Of a DNA stretch of 64,000 bases, positions 50,201 to 63,217 are shown piece after piece. Location of the stretch: assembly GCA_964035795.1 (NCBI GenBank), contig OZ038323.1:6372217-6436216 (forward strand), given 5' to 3'. Source of the DNA: Pterobdella sp. o SKG-2022 (Eukaryota > Annelida > Clitellata > Hirudinida > Piscicolidae). Position numbers and translations under genes: made by a program. The stretch's first letter is position 1; the number at the start of each line of letters is the position of its first letter. The notes beneath the pieces are model-generated. The model saw only the letters and a list, made by a program, of their open reading frames with translations. It did not search any database and had not been told where the DNA came from.

Positions 50201-52679
50201 TAGAAAACGGCATACGAAATGATGGAATATAAATAATATTATTAAACCCGAGAGTAGTTACAATAAGGTTTCCTTTTATACTTATTTGGTCAGAAGCATA
50301 CATTGATCAGTAATAAACTTAAAATAATGAAAAAAAATTGAATAATAATAATAATAAGTAGAAGGCAGACGAACAATGACAAGCCAGTTTTGATCGATCC
50401 TCCCAAAAAACATAATCATGCTATTATTACTCATCAGTCACTTATTATTAGTTTTATTCTTATTATCTCTTCATTACTACATCGTCATTGTCGTTTAGCA
50501 AAGTGTATTTTTATCATTATGATTATCATTTTTAATGTTTCTTTCACTGATATTGCTTATTAATCGTCTTAAACCTTTTAAATAGATGCAAAAAATTTCA
50601 TAAATTTCCTAAAGATTGATATTGCTTGGATTACCCTTAAAATACTTAGTGACTATAACCATCTCATTACTTGTTTCATTATTTTTATTAATATTTTTAT
50701 AATACTCGGACATATTATTGTGGTTAAATGCAGCTTATTAGAATGCATTCGAGTGCATCATGGATATGAGACAACCATCACACCTCCGCCCTATGTCGCT
50801 GTTTAACGCCATTAATTCAATGAATCAATAATTAATTACATGCTAATAGTGAGGAATTATATGAAATGACATGAAAATATTATGATGACGCAAAATAGCA
50901 TTGTTCGTTATTTCTCTGAGTTACGCCTTCAAATGAAGGTCATGTATTCACATTAAATATTTATTAACTGCTTCTCAGGGCCCTTTAAAATCTTTTCACC
51001 CACTATATATTCACATTTGGAGAAATTACAGCTCAATCTTTTATTCTGTTGAATAACGCTGCAGAGTAATAGCTTATCTTTATTTTATTTATTGAACAAT
51101 CAACCAATCAAATTCTTTTTATTGCCCGTTTTCCTTTACCAAAGGTTGGGCTTTTTGAAAAATCTATCTCATAGCCAGCCTTTCAATTCATAGCGATTGA
51201 GAAGATCTCCATAAACCTGTCTAGCTTTTTTGTCGTTAAAAACATGTTCGTTCGTAGAAAACACTCAACTAAAATGGAAATTCAAATTTTATCTAATCTG
51301 TCCACATTATAAAATCGCTCGATCTCTAAGCCCAAAAATGGAGTACTGTCAAGTTTAATAATAATAATTGATAATTCGGATGCATGGGCTTCAGTATTAA
51401 TATTAATTATTATTTTGATATTACAAATGATAACCAGGACTTATCTTTTTTTTTGCTCATTTAACTATTTTAACCAGCTTAGCTGTTAATATCTTATACT
51501 TTAATTTTATTATTTTATAATTATCATCACCATTGATATGTAAATATTAAAGATGAACAGCAATAAAAAGTCGTGATAAGAATAAGAATGAAAAGCTATT
51601 TTCATCATTTGACCATTGAAAAATAAAAAAATTCATTAAAATAAAAATTTGACGAACAAAGACACAAGTTTAAAGGTATAAATTATTGAATTTAATAAAC
51701 GCTAAACAGTTTCTTAAAAAATGAAATATTGATAAATGAAAACATCGATACCAACAAAAAAATAAAATAGACAATATTAAATAGATTGAAAAGGTGATTT
51801 TGGTCTAATAAAATATCAATAACGAGGTGTAAATTGTTCAAGAGGATCAATGAATGGAAAAATACCCGTTTTGTTATTAGATTATTTTGCGTCTTTATCA
51901 ATAACCAAACAACAACAATAATAATCAAATAAGAACATAAAAATAATAGAAATATAAAAACTAAAAAAGAATGGAAAAATAATTTACTTTCATCATTATA
52001 ACATTCTTCGTGTTTATGAATATACAGCCAATAATTTATAACAAAACAATAATAGAAATCATAGTAAGGATTTATAGTATTAAACCTCCTAAAATAAAAT
52101 TCTCAAATCTGAATAAATAAGTTAAGATAGCCAAAAAAAGTGCTGAAGCCGATATACCATGAAAATCTGCGTTAAGGCTGACACAATCTTTCCCATTTAG
52201 ACTACATGCCATACCACAGATGAAAGAACTCTGAACAACTGTCTTAGAAAAGACCAGCAGCATAGAAAATGTATTAGATTCAACGTAAACACATAGGTTT
52301 TTTAATAAAACAGCTAAGATAGAAGCTAAAAAAAACATTGTTGTTTAAAAGAAATGACTTGACAGTCAAATATTCAGACATCAGTGCCAAATAAATTTTT
52401 ATAAACTACCACTCAAACCAAGATAACGGCGATAAAATAAATACCCGAAACAGAACGGTGTCCTAATGTAAGAACATCGCCTTAGTAACTCAGTCTTCAA
52501 ATATTAATGTTGTCTTATTAATGAAAGGCCTATCAACGATTTTATGATGTTTGTTGTGAATATTTGTTTGCGTGAATTTCATGATTTTGCAAGTGCTTTA
52601 CATTAAAAAAGAAAGAATTTTTGACTGAATAAATAAGAATATAGACCAATATCTAGACGAGAAGATATTTATATAAAGG

Positions 52680-52773
<94 letters not shown>

Positions 52774-52778
52774 CAGAC

Positions 52779-52870
<92 letters not shown>

Positions 52871-55800
52871 CGATAGATGGATAGATGAGTAGATTGATTG
52901 ATTGATAGATGTATAAACAAATAAAAACTGAAGAGGTTAGAAAGACAAAAAGTACCTCCAGCCATGAACTCTGTTCTTGCTGAAGAGACCACTGATGATG
53001 GCAGCAACAAGGATGCCGAATGTGAGAAAAAGGGAATATAATGTGACCAAACGACCTCTTAGAGGACGAGGGGAGCATTCCGCTATGTACATCGGTGTCG
53101 TCATTGAAGATAAACCTGAGTTTTATATTTTTTTGTAGCTTTGGTGAGCATGCTTTGGTTTTTTTATGTTAGCAAGTTTGTTTTAACATCTTTTAACACC
53201 AATGGAAATTAATTAAAACAAAAAACAAGATAGTTATAACTGAAAAAATCTCAGAAATATAAAACAGAAACAACTTAGTATCACAATACATGCATAACTT
53301 TTTACTACACATTTTTCTCAATTTGCTTTATAATTGCTCTCTAAATCACTTTAATTCATTCCATTTTTCTTTCATTACCCTAATTTTTCCTAGCCCTTTT
53401 CTTATTTCATCTTTTGAACACATTTATTCTAAAATAATTCAGCAGATCCCATATAGACAGATAAAAAGACCACAACTTCATCACATAAAACAATGATGGC
53501 TTACCAATTCCAATTCCTATGATGAATCTGCCAATGAGCAGTGTTGGTATGTCATGGGCTGCAGCAAGCACCACACTTCCTATCACAAATACCATGCTTG
53601 CTGTTTGGTGCAGTTGTGCTTATATCAATAAGCCATATGTATTATTGCATTATTAAAAACAATAATTATGGCTAAAAGTAACATTCGATTTAGTAGAGCT
53701 ACATGAAAGTTCACAGAAGTAACTTAAACGACTTGCATCCTAATAGACTTAAGCCCATACAATATATGGCATCACCAATGCTATGTAGTGATGTTCATCA
53801 AGAAGACTAACAATGACGATGATATCGACCAAAAATAATGACGATATGGGTATCTCTCAAAAGGTCATATTTGGAATCCATGAACCTATGACATGAATTA
53901 ACTGATTCAGTTACTATAGATCACTAATCTTAGAACAACTATTACTTAGGTGGAACAAAAATTGAAAACATTGAACGTATAAATTATTAAAGCATTAACT
54001 ATAATTGAGTTTGAAAGAAGAAAAAAAAAAGAAACTGGTGACGTCAACTGGTAATTTAACCTTTTTCTCATTTGAAGTTTATTGTGATGAAAGCAACATT
54101 ATTATAAATACCATAATTGTAATAGATTTAATATAGAATATCAAAACAAATCCTGAAAGAAAAATTTTATAATCCAATTTAGTATCATAAAATCCTATTA
54201 AATAATAATTGATGATGACCAATAAGGATTGTAGTTTTCCTGCCAAAATGGTCCGTAGTCAGACCACCAACCAAGGCAAACAACATGGCTGCCCCCATAG
54301 TGATGCTCACAAACACTTCCTCCGTGTTGTACGACATGTTGAAGATCGCCTGAAATAATGGAAAATGAGATTCATTATTCATTTTATTTTTAAAAGGTTT
54401 GGTACATTTTAATACACGGAATATAAATCGGCAAATGAAAAAATAATTTAGGATTTAAACTTTGGAATGGAAAAATGAATATATACATAAGGAAACATTC
54501 ACCCATGCATGAAATCGCCGCAGTGCACAAAGAGGATTAAAAAGGCCATGAATTGTACACAATGTTGAGTGGAAAATTTTGATGAGTATACATCCATGTA
54601 CGTCGGAGCTATGTAGACTTGAAATTTTCCATTGAGTATGCCATGAACATTCGGTAAAAAAAACACAAAAATGATGAAAGTGGGAAAAATGATCAAATGA
54701 AAATATTAAGACAAAAAGACAGATGAAAATGCGTAAATTTCCACAAAGCTAAAAATAGAAGCATGAATATTAATCAACCCCAGAAACACTTTTTTGTCTG
54801 CATCATATACGGCGGAAACTCATTGCGAGACATAAATATTCCACTTTTTTGAACTTAATCCTTCTTAATCAATTATAAACGGCATTTAATTAAACTATAA
54901 TGGTATGCGAAAACCGTCGAAGAAGTCTTAGTGAATAAGGGCCATGATTAATACCATTAAGGCATATTAGTAGGATGAAAAGAAATCTTTTTAATGCTGG
55001 CAATTCATGAGACATAAAAGTATATCTAATTAATAAAGAGAAGTATAATAGCCAAATCTTTTTTTAGGCGCAAAAGTTATTGATCAAGATATCATTCAAA
55101 AGGTAGATTAATTTTTGAGCAAACAACACGTATTTATAAGTGCCCCACTTTTATTTAGTCGTTATTACCCTCATGTACACAATTAAACACTATATCTCAT
55201 AGCTACATTAAATGATGCTAAATTTTTGTCAATTTGTACGAGAACTTGAAAGGCAAATGACCTTTCAGTAATTTTTACTTAAACAACGTTATGGTTGTAT
55301 GTTTTGGAGGTATAGTACATCCCAAGTTAATCCTTGAATCATCGTTGCTAAATTTAGGATTGACTTGAAATGGTGAAACATTCAGACACGCGGGCGGCGT
55401 AAATTTTGGAATAAAATTTTGATTTTATATTTTATTTTAATTGTGAAGATCAAATGGCGTTAATTAAATGGTTAGACACGCTGTCTGAAATTTTCATTAA
55501 AAAAACATTTATTAAAAATAGATTATTAAACTACAAAATTATAAGTCATCGTCTTGAAGAAAACAATTGAGGGTAATTCAAAGAGGATTTAGAGCACTAA
55601 TAGAAAGCTTTTTGACGAGGCATAGATTGTATTAAGTATACAAACACCACGTACTTATATCGTATGCCAACTACTGGCAACTTGTTAATGACACACATGG
55701 TCAGTAAATAAACAATTAATTTGATGGCGGAAACCACGTGGTGGGACGTTTCGACCTTATCAAACAATTTGAATTCTAAAAGAAATGGTATTAAATGAAA

Positions 55801-55998
55801 TTTAAAATTGAAAAAAACCTTGAGAAGGATAAGGACGCCAGAAACGACTCCCGTGTCATATCCGAAAAGGAAGCCTCCGATGGCTGACAGGAAAGAAAGG
55901 GTGAGAGTAAAGAGGGTGATCTTTCTCGGGTTTTCCACGTGACTGGTCTCACCATTCTTGGTGGAGTTGTAGTCGGCGGGCGTGGGAGCGTGAACCAT
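41268..55998 (-). CDS. SLC2A13: H+/myo-inositol symporter, SLC2A13 (HMIT) type sugar-transporter family
   Basis: Exons: 55998-55819, 54349-54220, 53600-53505, 53115-52956, 45930-45804, 44830-44734, 42914-42751, 42569-42406, 42315-42198, 42125-41788, 41708-41556, 41428-41268. About 629 aa (human HMIT 648). Exon 1 has [20 protein letters not shown] (MFS helix 1). Exon 2 has [10 protein letters not shown] (the loop 2-3 GRR/K motif). Exons 3-4 have [10 protein letters not shown] and [18 protein letters not shown]. Exon 5 has [10 protein letters not shown]. Exons 7-8 have [16 protein letters not shown]. Exon 10 has the large Cys-rich extracellular loop typical of HMIT ([18 protein letters not shown]) and SELDDLSKC. 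Exons 10-11 give [20 protein letters not shown] and exon 12 [15 protein letters not shown] with a short C-terminus. The known family role is proton-coupled uptake of myo-inositol. All joins agree in phase except exon 6 to 7 (phase 1 into phase 0). A missed small exon, another donor or a sequence error must be involved there. Intron 4 is 7 kb. Confidence 0.93.
46226..46300 (+). mobile_element. SINE-type 3' tail relic in SLC2A13 intron 4
   Basis: CAGAGCGCCTCTGAA is identical to the tail of the SINE at 23846-24241 and is followed by GCGCTA and an (AAT)n stretch. No A/B boxes precede it, so it is a 5'-truncated or diverged copy. Confidence 0.45.
47985..48160 (+). mobile_element. LINE zinc-finger relic in SLC2A13 intron 4
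   Basis: One plus-strand frame reads [20 protein letters not shown], stop, [15 protein letters not shown], stop, GFMCKR. Cys and His spacing (C-x2-C, C, H-x2-C, C) matches the PHD-like finger that sits between the RT and C-terminal parts of LINEs such as the one at 36440-38116, but the residues differ enough to suggest another subfamily. Stops show it is dead. Flanking sequence to about 48420 may be further decayed element. Confidence 0.6.
51091..51245 (-). mobile_element. 5'-truncated LINE 3' end in SLC2A13 intron 4
   Basis: On the minus strand it reads AAGCTAGACAGG...TTTTTCAAAAAGCCCAACCTTTGG...AACGGGCAATAAAAAGAATTTG then ATTGG/ATTG units. This closely parallels the last 140 bp of the LINE at 36440-38116 (AAAAGCCCAACCCTTGGTAA and AGGCTATAAAAAGGATTTG). 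Confidence 0.8.
52680..52871. repeat. (GATA)n / (ATAG)n microsatellite in SLC2A13 intron 4
   Basis: About 190 bp of nearly perfect AGAT units with one ATAT and one GACAGACAG interruption. It ends about 85 bp from the exon 4 donor at 52956. The Tyr-Leu-Ser-Ile repeat open frames over it are artefacts. Confidence 0.97.
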
Positions 55999-57582
55999 CT
56001 TTGCCCTCGTTGATCGATGTTATATGGCCTCTGAATTGAAGGTATCCAAAAATCGATCACAACACGACGTTATCAGAAACTTATTTAAATGAAGAAGTTT
56101 TTGATGAATAAGTCCAGTTTTCGTTAAGATCTAATCAATTCACCTGTACTAAAGCTGAGCAACTGCAAAAAAAGATTTAAAATTAAATGAAACGGCAAAA
56201 ATTGTTTAATGAAATAGAATTTATTTGAACAATGTATTCATATTAATGAAACAATGATACAAAATAAGAATGTGTTACTCGATATATTGAACACGCTGGT
56301 AGTTTTAAAGTGAATGCTCATTAACATAAATCCCTTTGTTCAACTTAGCTCTCTTCCCGCTCATACATACACGTATTATAGAGCGATCGCATACATCTGC
56401 CACATGCATTATCTAAATGATGAAACTTATGAAAGTAGCATCTATCGAATACTGTGTAACTCAGCTATACAAACAAACACATGCATTTTAATCATATTAG
56501 ATTCAATGAAGTTATTATTCAAATACATACAATGATGAAGGTTTCAGTTATCATTGTGATAAAAACATTAGTTTTATACGTAAAATGAACGTACAATATA
56601 ACATACACCGATATATAAGCATATATAACATCCAAGTTTTTACAATTTATCACAAACGTGCATCATTTGTCAGCGTGTGTGTTACATTTTTCGAAATTGT
56701 TTTTCAAGTTTATTCACAAACTCACCCCAAAAAGACAGACATATACATACACAAGCTAAAAACTACATACGCGATATATCCGCCTCTACATACTGAAATA
56801 TTATAGCATATATATATACTTTTTTATATATTTATATATATCTGTGCATAAATGTATATATATATATATATTTCTTTTTTATATTTATATATTGTCTGCA
56901 TATTTCGTTATTATGTACATGTAGGGCTGGAGCGTTACCATTCTGTTGTTGTAATGTACATTTTATTAACATGGAACACTTAGTATTAGTGTGTATATTT
57001 CAGTTTATACTTTCGATAATTTTCTATTGATTTCAAACCCTGTTATTATGTAATTAAAAATCAAAATTTCGCAATTAAAGTCAATAGCCTAAACTGCTCA
57101 AAGCCCCCCCTAATAGATATATTTAATTATTTTAATTACATCTGCTTTCATAACACCAGTATGAAGGTCCTTCAGATGCATTAGAAAGCATCTGGCTCTA
57201 AATCAACACACTATCCCTTGTTGCACACCTTCCGTTATAAGTGGCTACTCTTGATACACGCACGCACACAACTACCACATGTTACATACTTACCTGCCAG
57301 CAAACCATATCTGCTTCAACACCTAAATAACCATTAAAATACAACACCTCAGCAAACAATCAGTAAAAGCTTTATGCCAACCCCTACTAATTTTTAAATT
57401 AAATATTTTCCGTTATAATGTTGGTTCATTATAACTTCGTTACATCTTCCTGTTATACATATCTTAATGGTAAACCTTGATTGCTTAAACTATCCAAAAA
57501 ATTTTATTAGATTTTAATACTATACTATCATTATTATAAATATTAACATATATCATTATTCAAACGTTCATATAAGCCATGA

Positions 57583-57652
<70 letters not shown>
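57583..57652. repeat. (TA)n dinucleotide repeat
   Basis: About 35 uninterrupted TA units. Tyr-Ile open frames on both strands here are artefacts. A smaller, interrupted TA-rich block lies near 56815-56890. Confidence 0.95.
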
Positions 57653-57656
<4 letters not shown>

Positions 57657-60141
57657 ACGATACATAAAGCACTGTTTTCAACCTCATGCATAAACGCGCA
57701 CACAATAAAACGTTCGAAAATATACACATATCTGATGCAACATTCTTCAAATGTTCCCTTTATTATTCTTTAAGATGCCTTTTAGTTTTGCTGGTGAAAC
57801 AAACCTACATAAACATTTATACATATTATTGATGCAACAATGATAAGGATATAGTGTTAAAAGAATATATATTTCCTAAGATACACGATTCCTTGATCTG
57901 ACACATGCAAACTGAACTTACGTATGTTTTTATCCTATGAATGACACGAAACCACACATTGGCCACATAGTGAGTATACTAAGACAAGATCACCGTTATG
58001 TTGCGTACATGCTTAAATACACTTCATGTTTTATAAAATATTCGATAGCTCGTCTCAAATGGGCTTGGTAGTCGTTATTAATAGACTTTCTATAAATAGC
58101 TCCTCTTAATGTTACGCTTATTAGTGTATTTTAGCTAAAGCATTGTTGATTTAGTCAATCTAACATTATTCTTCTATGCTTCTCCTTGCTTTTTCATAAT
58201 ATTTATTGTTGTGATCTTGGCTATGGCTTTAACTTTTTCGTCATGATTGTTTCATCTCAAAACTTTGCTCATGCGATTTCCACTAGATACCAGTTCAAGT
58301 TATATTTTTCATTAAATATATGCACATATTATCTTCATCGGCCCTTTTGAGATCATCATAATCATCACCGCCATCCCTTTTCCTTCCTCATCATCTCATA
58401 CATACAAATAGCCACCTGATAATGTGACCACCGGAGGGAAGGTAGAAATGAAGTAGACATGAAAATATATTTCTGTCACTTTTTATACTACAAATAAAAG
58501 CCATGCTTTATAATTACTGTTATAGGGGTTCATTAATTAAAAAGTTTACACCCCTTTAATAAAAATAATTTCGAATGGAGTATACTATACTAAATCGATA
58601 GCAAGTGTAACGCCCCAAGTTAGGAAAAGTACTAGCAAGATAAAACACAACTATAACAATAATATGAGATAAGTCAATGCTGAATATAAGAATTCATGAA
58701 ATTTATTGAATGACCCTCCAAAGATAAATGAAAGACAATCAAAATGCAAACCACAAAAAATATGAAAGACATCAAAGAAAACTACGAAAAAAGAAAACAG
58801 ACAAGATGAAAAATCAAAAATAACTACATTAATATTTCAAACATACAAATGCTTAACTAGAATTCCTCGAGTGGGTACACTTACGGAAAATTTTTGAAAT
58901 AAGTATCAAGTCGTGAGTGTTTCAATAACGTCCAGGTCTACACCATAAGATGCTTTTAATCGCTTTGAATTACATTTATTTCCGCAGTAATTTAGAGTAT
59001 AAGCAGTCAAACATGAATACTTACGTAAGTACCAGATGATCAATATTACGCAGTTACTGACATTTTAGTTTCGACTAGCGCGATAAAACTACAATGATAA
59101 TTTATGGCAAATATCATTATTACTATATCATGAAGAATGATAAAATAATACCAAAATCACCACTGAAAGATGAGGTTTCAAAACCATTGAAAAATATTAC
59201 ATCATCTCGATAAGAGATCAATTTAAATATTTTTCTCGATTACACTTACTTTAAATTCTTATAGCTTAATTTTTAAAGTTCAACAAGAATTATTCATACT
59301 GCTAACAACATGCCTTCTCAGAAACTCTTTATCACCATTAGAAACATCATACAAAACAACCTTTAAACATAAGACCACCCTCTCATGCATAACATAATGA
59401 AATACAAACATATGTAAAAGATTATGTCTATAAGTCGGCAATATATAATATTTTTGAACAGTATATATGTTAAATTGGATTCGAACCTTTTTAATGAGCT
59501 TCAATTAGCTAGATAAATATAATCTAAAATTTTTATTATAAAAGAATAGATATAGCAAATTTAAATTAGATTAAATAACTTGCTCAAGTGGCATTCTAGA
59601 GTATATAAATTAAACTAACGATGTTACATAATACTATTTTGTGACAATACTTTCATAAAAAAATATGATCATATATAACAAATGATATTTTTTAGGTTCC
59701 TACGAACACCTAATAAATAGTTTTAAATAAAATTTGGAAAATTTTCTAGTTTAAAATAATCTATTCGAGCCGTTATTCTCATTTAGTACAAGATACGTAA
59801 GACAAAAGCTGAATTTTACATTCATCAAACATTATAAAAAGTCATCAGGATGTGACCAAAGGTCAAATTCATGACACGCATAATTAAGCAATAAAATATT
59901 GCTTAACATTTTAATGCTATAAACATAATTGCCATCTTTCTAAGGAAATGTTTATGATTTTTGATTATGTCAGAAGTAAAAAAATAATTTAAAAGAAATG
60001 CTTTAATTTAGGAAAATTTCGCATTGTCATAAAACAAAAGTACTGTTTTGAAAACATGTTTATATTAAAATTTTTCATGATTTTTTTTGTATTATAGTCC
60101 ATAAAGAGAAAACTTTTAACAATACGCAATGATCAAATTAT

Positions 60142-60250
60142 TGAAAATTATTTGAACACTAAAGGTAATTTTATTAAGTACAAAGCTTTTCGTTAACAAA
60201 GTAAAGCTTTGTACCTAATAAAATTACCTTTAGTGTTCAAATAATTTTCA
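60142..60250. repeat. Near-perfect 47-bp inverted repeat (foldback)
   Basis: Arms 60142-60188 and 60204-60250 are reverse complements at 46 of 47 positions, around a 15-bp spacer. The single mismatch lies inside AAGTAC/GTACCT. The flanks show no obvious target-site duplication or element ends. A transcript would form a long hairpin. Confidence 0.9.
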
Positions 60251-62735
60251 GTATTTACTTTGGCTAAAGAAGATTATTATGTTGATCGAATTATTATTAA
60301 ATAGTCCTTCTATTTATTAAATTAAATGTATTGAAACATCAAAATACAGCAATGATAATATTGTATTGTCTCCATTTGATAATAACTATATTACTATGCT
60401 TTAACAAATACATAACCCTAACTATGCTTACTGGCTGCAACAAATACAGGTTTCAGAGATATGACACATATAAGACCATGAATAATTAGTACGATTTTTT
60501 ATAAATTCGAAAAACTTTGGTTTTCAGCAAAATGTGTTGAAGCAACGTGTTTTAAATCTACACTCGTGTCAGCTTTAACAAAGTTTTATTTGTTTAATTT
60601 ATTCATTTTATTTAATAAGTTCTCGATAACTTGAATGATCAGTACTTGCAAGTTTTGCTTATGAAAAGCTTTTGTTAAAAAGACCTTTATGCTTGTGTCC
60701 AGCAGATTTTTTATCGGCTAAATGATATCCATCATCATGCATTCACACAAATTTTATACTTTAAACTGGAACAACTTCCCAATAATTAATGAAGATACTG
60801 CAAATATACAATGGAATTGGTCCAAACATAGCATAATTATTCTATTTACGTATAAGGGAAAAATTATATCGATTACTTTATTTAATTGTTCAAATAATAA
60901 GATTAGTTATATCTATTATTTTAGACCGATAGTTTTTTTATTAAGTTATAAACATTAAGAGTATTATGCAATAATTTTTTGAACTTTGCTTGACTTCATA
61001 TTAATGATGCTTTTTTTTTCTCTATGCAATATGCTGAATGGAATAAATACGTTGGCTTTTTTGTCAAAATTATCCTAATATTCATCAATTACATGAAATA
61101 GAAAACTGACATTAACCACAAGCTTTGATATAAATGTGAAATAACAGTATTTATTTGATGATCTTTTAATGCTTTATAACATTCTTATTTATGATGTGAC
61201 TTGATTTGAAAACTGTACTTTAAACGTTTATTTTTATAAATTTCAGTGTATAATATAAAAGCCAACTTTATATATAGAGATTACATTTGGTGGATGGTCT
61301 ATTAATGAAGATATATTGATTATGAAAGATTCAATGAGAATAATTAAGAAAATTGATCATGAGAGGAAAAGAATCTAACGTCTATAGACACAAGTTATTA
61401 AATTCATTATATAATTTTATTAATAAAATTTGTTATTTATTAAATTAATTTATAAAATTAATTTTAGCATATCTTGTTTCTTAAAAAATATTTTCAAATA
61501 TAAATGTACGCAAAACTTTTTGGATAACTAGTTCAAAACACAATATTTCAATTTTCATATTTGTTCAAACTTAATTTTTGATGTTATTTTGTTTTTACAA
61601 ACTACAACTTTGATTATATATCTAAACGCTCGCATGTTCAATCTCCGTTAAAACGTTACGCGTTTTTCAACGAACATATCATATTGTGAACTAAAAATTT
61701 TTTAATTTTTAATATTTAATAGTTAAAATAATTCATTATTTGAACAATTCATTTTCAAATATTTGAAACGTCAAAACTTCAAAAATTTTTGGTTCACCAG
61801 TTAAACGAAAAAAATATTTTGAGTAATAGTTTAAATAATTTCAAATTTGAAAAAGGCAAACCTTTTGATAGAATCTTAAACAACAAAATCAACAGTTCAA
61901 AACTTTCCTCTCGACGATAACAAAATAATCATTTTCCGCTAAAAACTTATAAAACCAAAAACATTATTTAAGAAAAAATTTAATTGAAGTTTTTTAAAAC
62001 CTTAGTTTAAAAATATTATAAAAATAAATTTAAAAATGATTTTCAATTTTTGTTTTAATTAATTTGTTACAGTATAATTATACGTAGATGCATTTAAAAA
62101 TGATTCAAAACTAAATTTAAAATATTGTGGAAATAGTAAAACAAATGTACTGAATCAAACAAAGATATATAACTTTTTTTTACAATACTTTTCATTAATT
62201 TAATAGTTTTTATTAATCTGAGTATGTCAAAAAGAAACTTGGTTGAAGCTTTTGTGTTTTGGAATCTAATTGAATTCCTTAAAACCACCTTAAAAAATGA
62301 GCAAAATAAGATTCGCTTATTTTTCTTAGACACGCGCATGTGCAAATTTAGTTCATACAAGAAAATATCTCTTGACATTTTATACAAATTATTAACATTA
62401 TTACTCATGGAATTTGAAAGTAAATTTGAAGCATGCAGATGTACGTAAAATTGATTTTATATCCAATAATACAGACATGTTTGGCTAAGAAATTACTAAG
62501 CTTAATGAGACGTTACAAGCTTTGTATCTGAAGGATAGATGAATAGTAGAACTAAATTAAACCTAGCAAGAAAGCATTACAAAGAGCTCAAAGACATTAG
62601 TTTTGCACAGGTATGAAATGCCGCTTTAAATCTTATGTATACATTTTGTATATAAAACGATTAATATCAAATTTTTTTTTACCTTTACAACATTTTATTT
62701 AATCAACAAAATATCCCAAGGCAGACTCCTAAAAC

Positions 62736-63217
62736 ATGCGACAATTTATTCCATAGTCAAGAGGTGTCTGGGTAAGATTGGTTTGCCTTGCAACCTCGAA
62801 CCAACAGGACTCGACAACGGCGATGGTCGTCGTCCAGAAGGCGTTACAATTTTTCCGTGGATGCACGGAAAATGTTTGGTCTGGGACTGCGGTCGTCAAC
62901 TCTTTCTCCAAGTCCCACATTATTGCCTGTTATATAGAGTCGGGCTCTGCTGCTGAAACCGCAGAAAAAAAAAAAACCGCAAATATCAAGGCTTGGTGGG
63001 TAACTTCCTTTTTCAACCCATAGCATTCGAGATTACCGATTGCTGTAGTCCCTCACCTGTACTTTCATCGAGGAGTTAGGCAGAAAACTTTCCGAGGCAA
63101 CGGGAGACCCTCTGAAGGCAGTTTGGTTTCTTCAGAAGATCTTTTTGGCTATTGTCCGTGGCAATACTGCCAGCATCCTTTCCTGCCTCTGCCCTCCTTT
63201 CTCTTTCTCTCAATCTT
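62736..63217 (+). mobile_element. Retroelement coding relic (C-terminal LINE-type fragment)
   Basis: A GC-rich island in AT-rich DNA. Plus-strand frames read, with shifts: EPTGLDNGDGRRPEGVTIFP with WMHGKCLVWDCG, then SGSAAETAEKKK, then TFIEELGRKLSEATGDPLKA with VWFLQKIFLAIVRGNTASIL. I recognise this order (QPTGL..DGKRPDG..PW..G..L.WD; AGSAA..AE..K; ELG......GDP....FL.Q....I.RGNA.S) from a widespread invertebrate LINE-derived protein segment. At least two frameshifts and a stop separate the pieces, so it is not a gene. Confidence 0.7.

Larger units (their letters stand above)
56000..62735. other. Gene-free 5' flank of the SLC2A13-like gene
   Basis: AT-rich with TA microsatellites near 56815-56900 and 57583-57652, and a foldback at 60142-60250. 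The 5' UTR and promoter of the transporter should lie at its left end, but I cannot define them. No exon-like segment with good borders was found. Confidence 0.45.

Noticed and set aside
52653..53078. Repeated Tyr-Leu-Ser-Ile 'protein' on the minus strand
   Set aside because: It is the GATA microsatellite read through; only the end overlapping exon 4 of the transporter is real coding sequence, in another frame.
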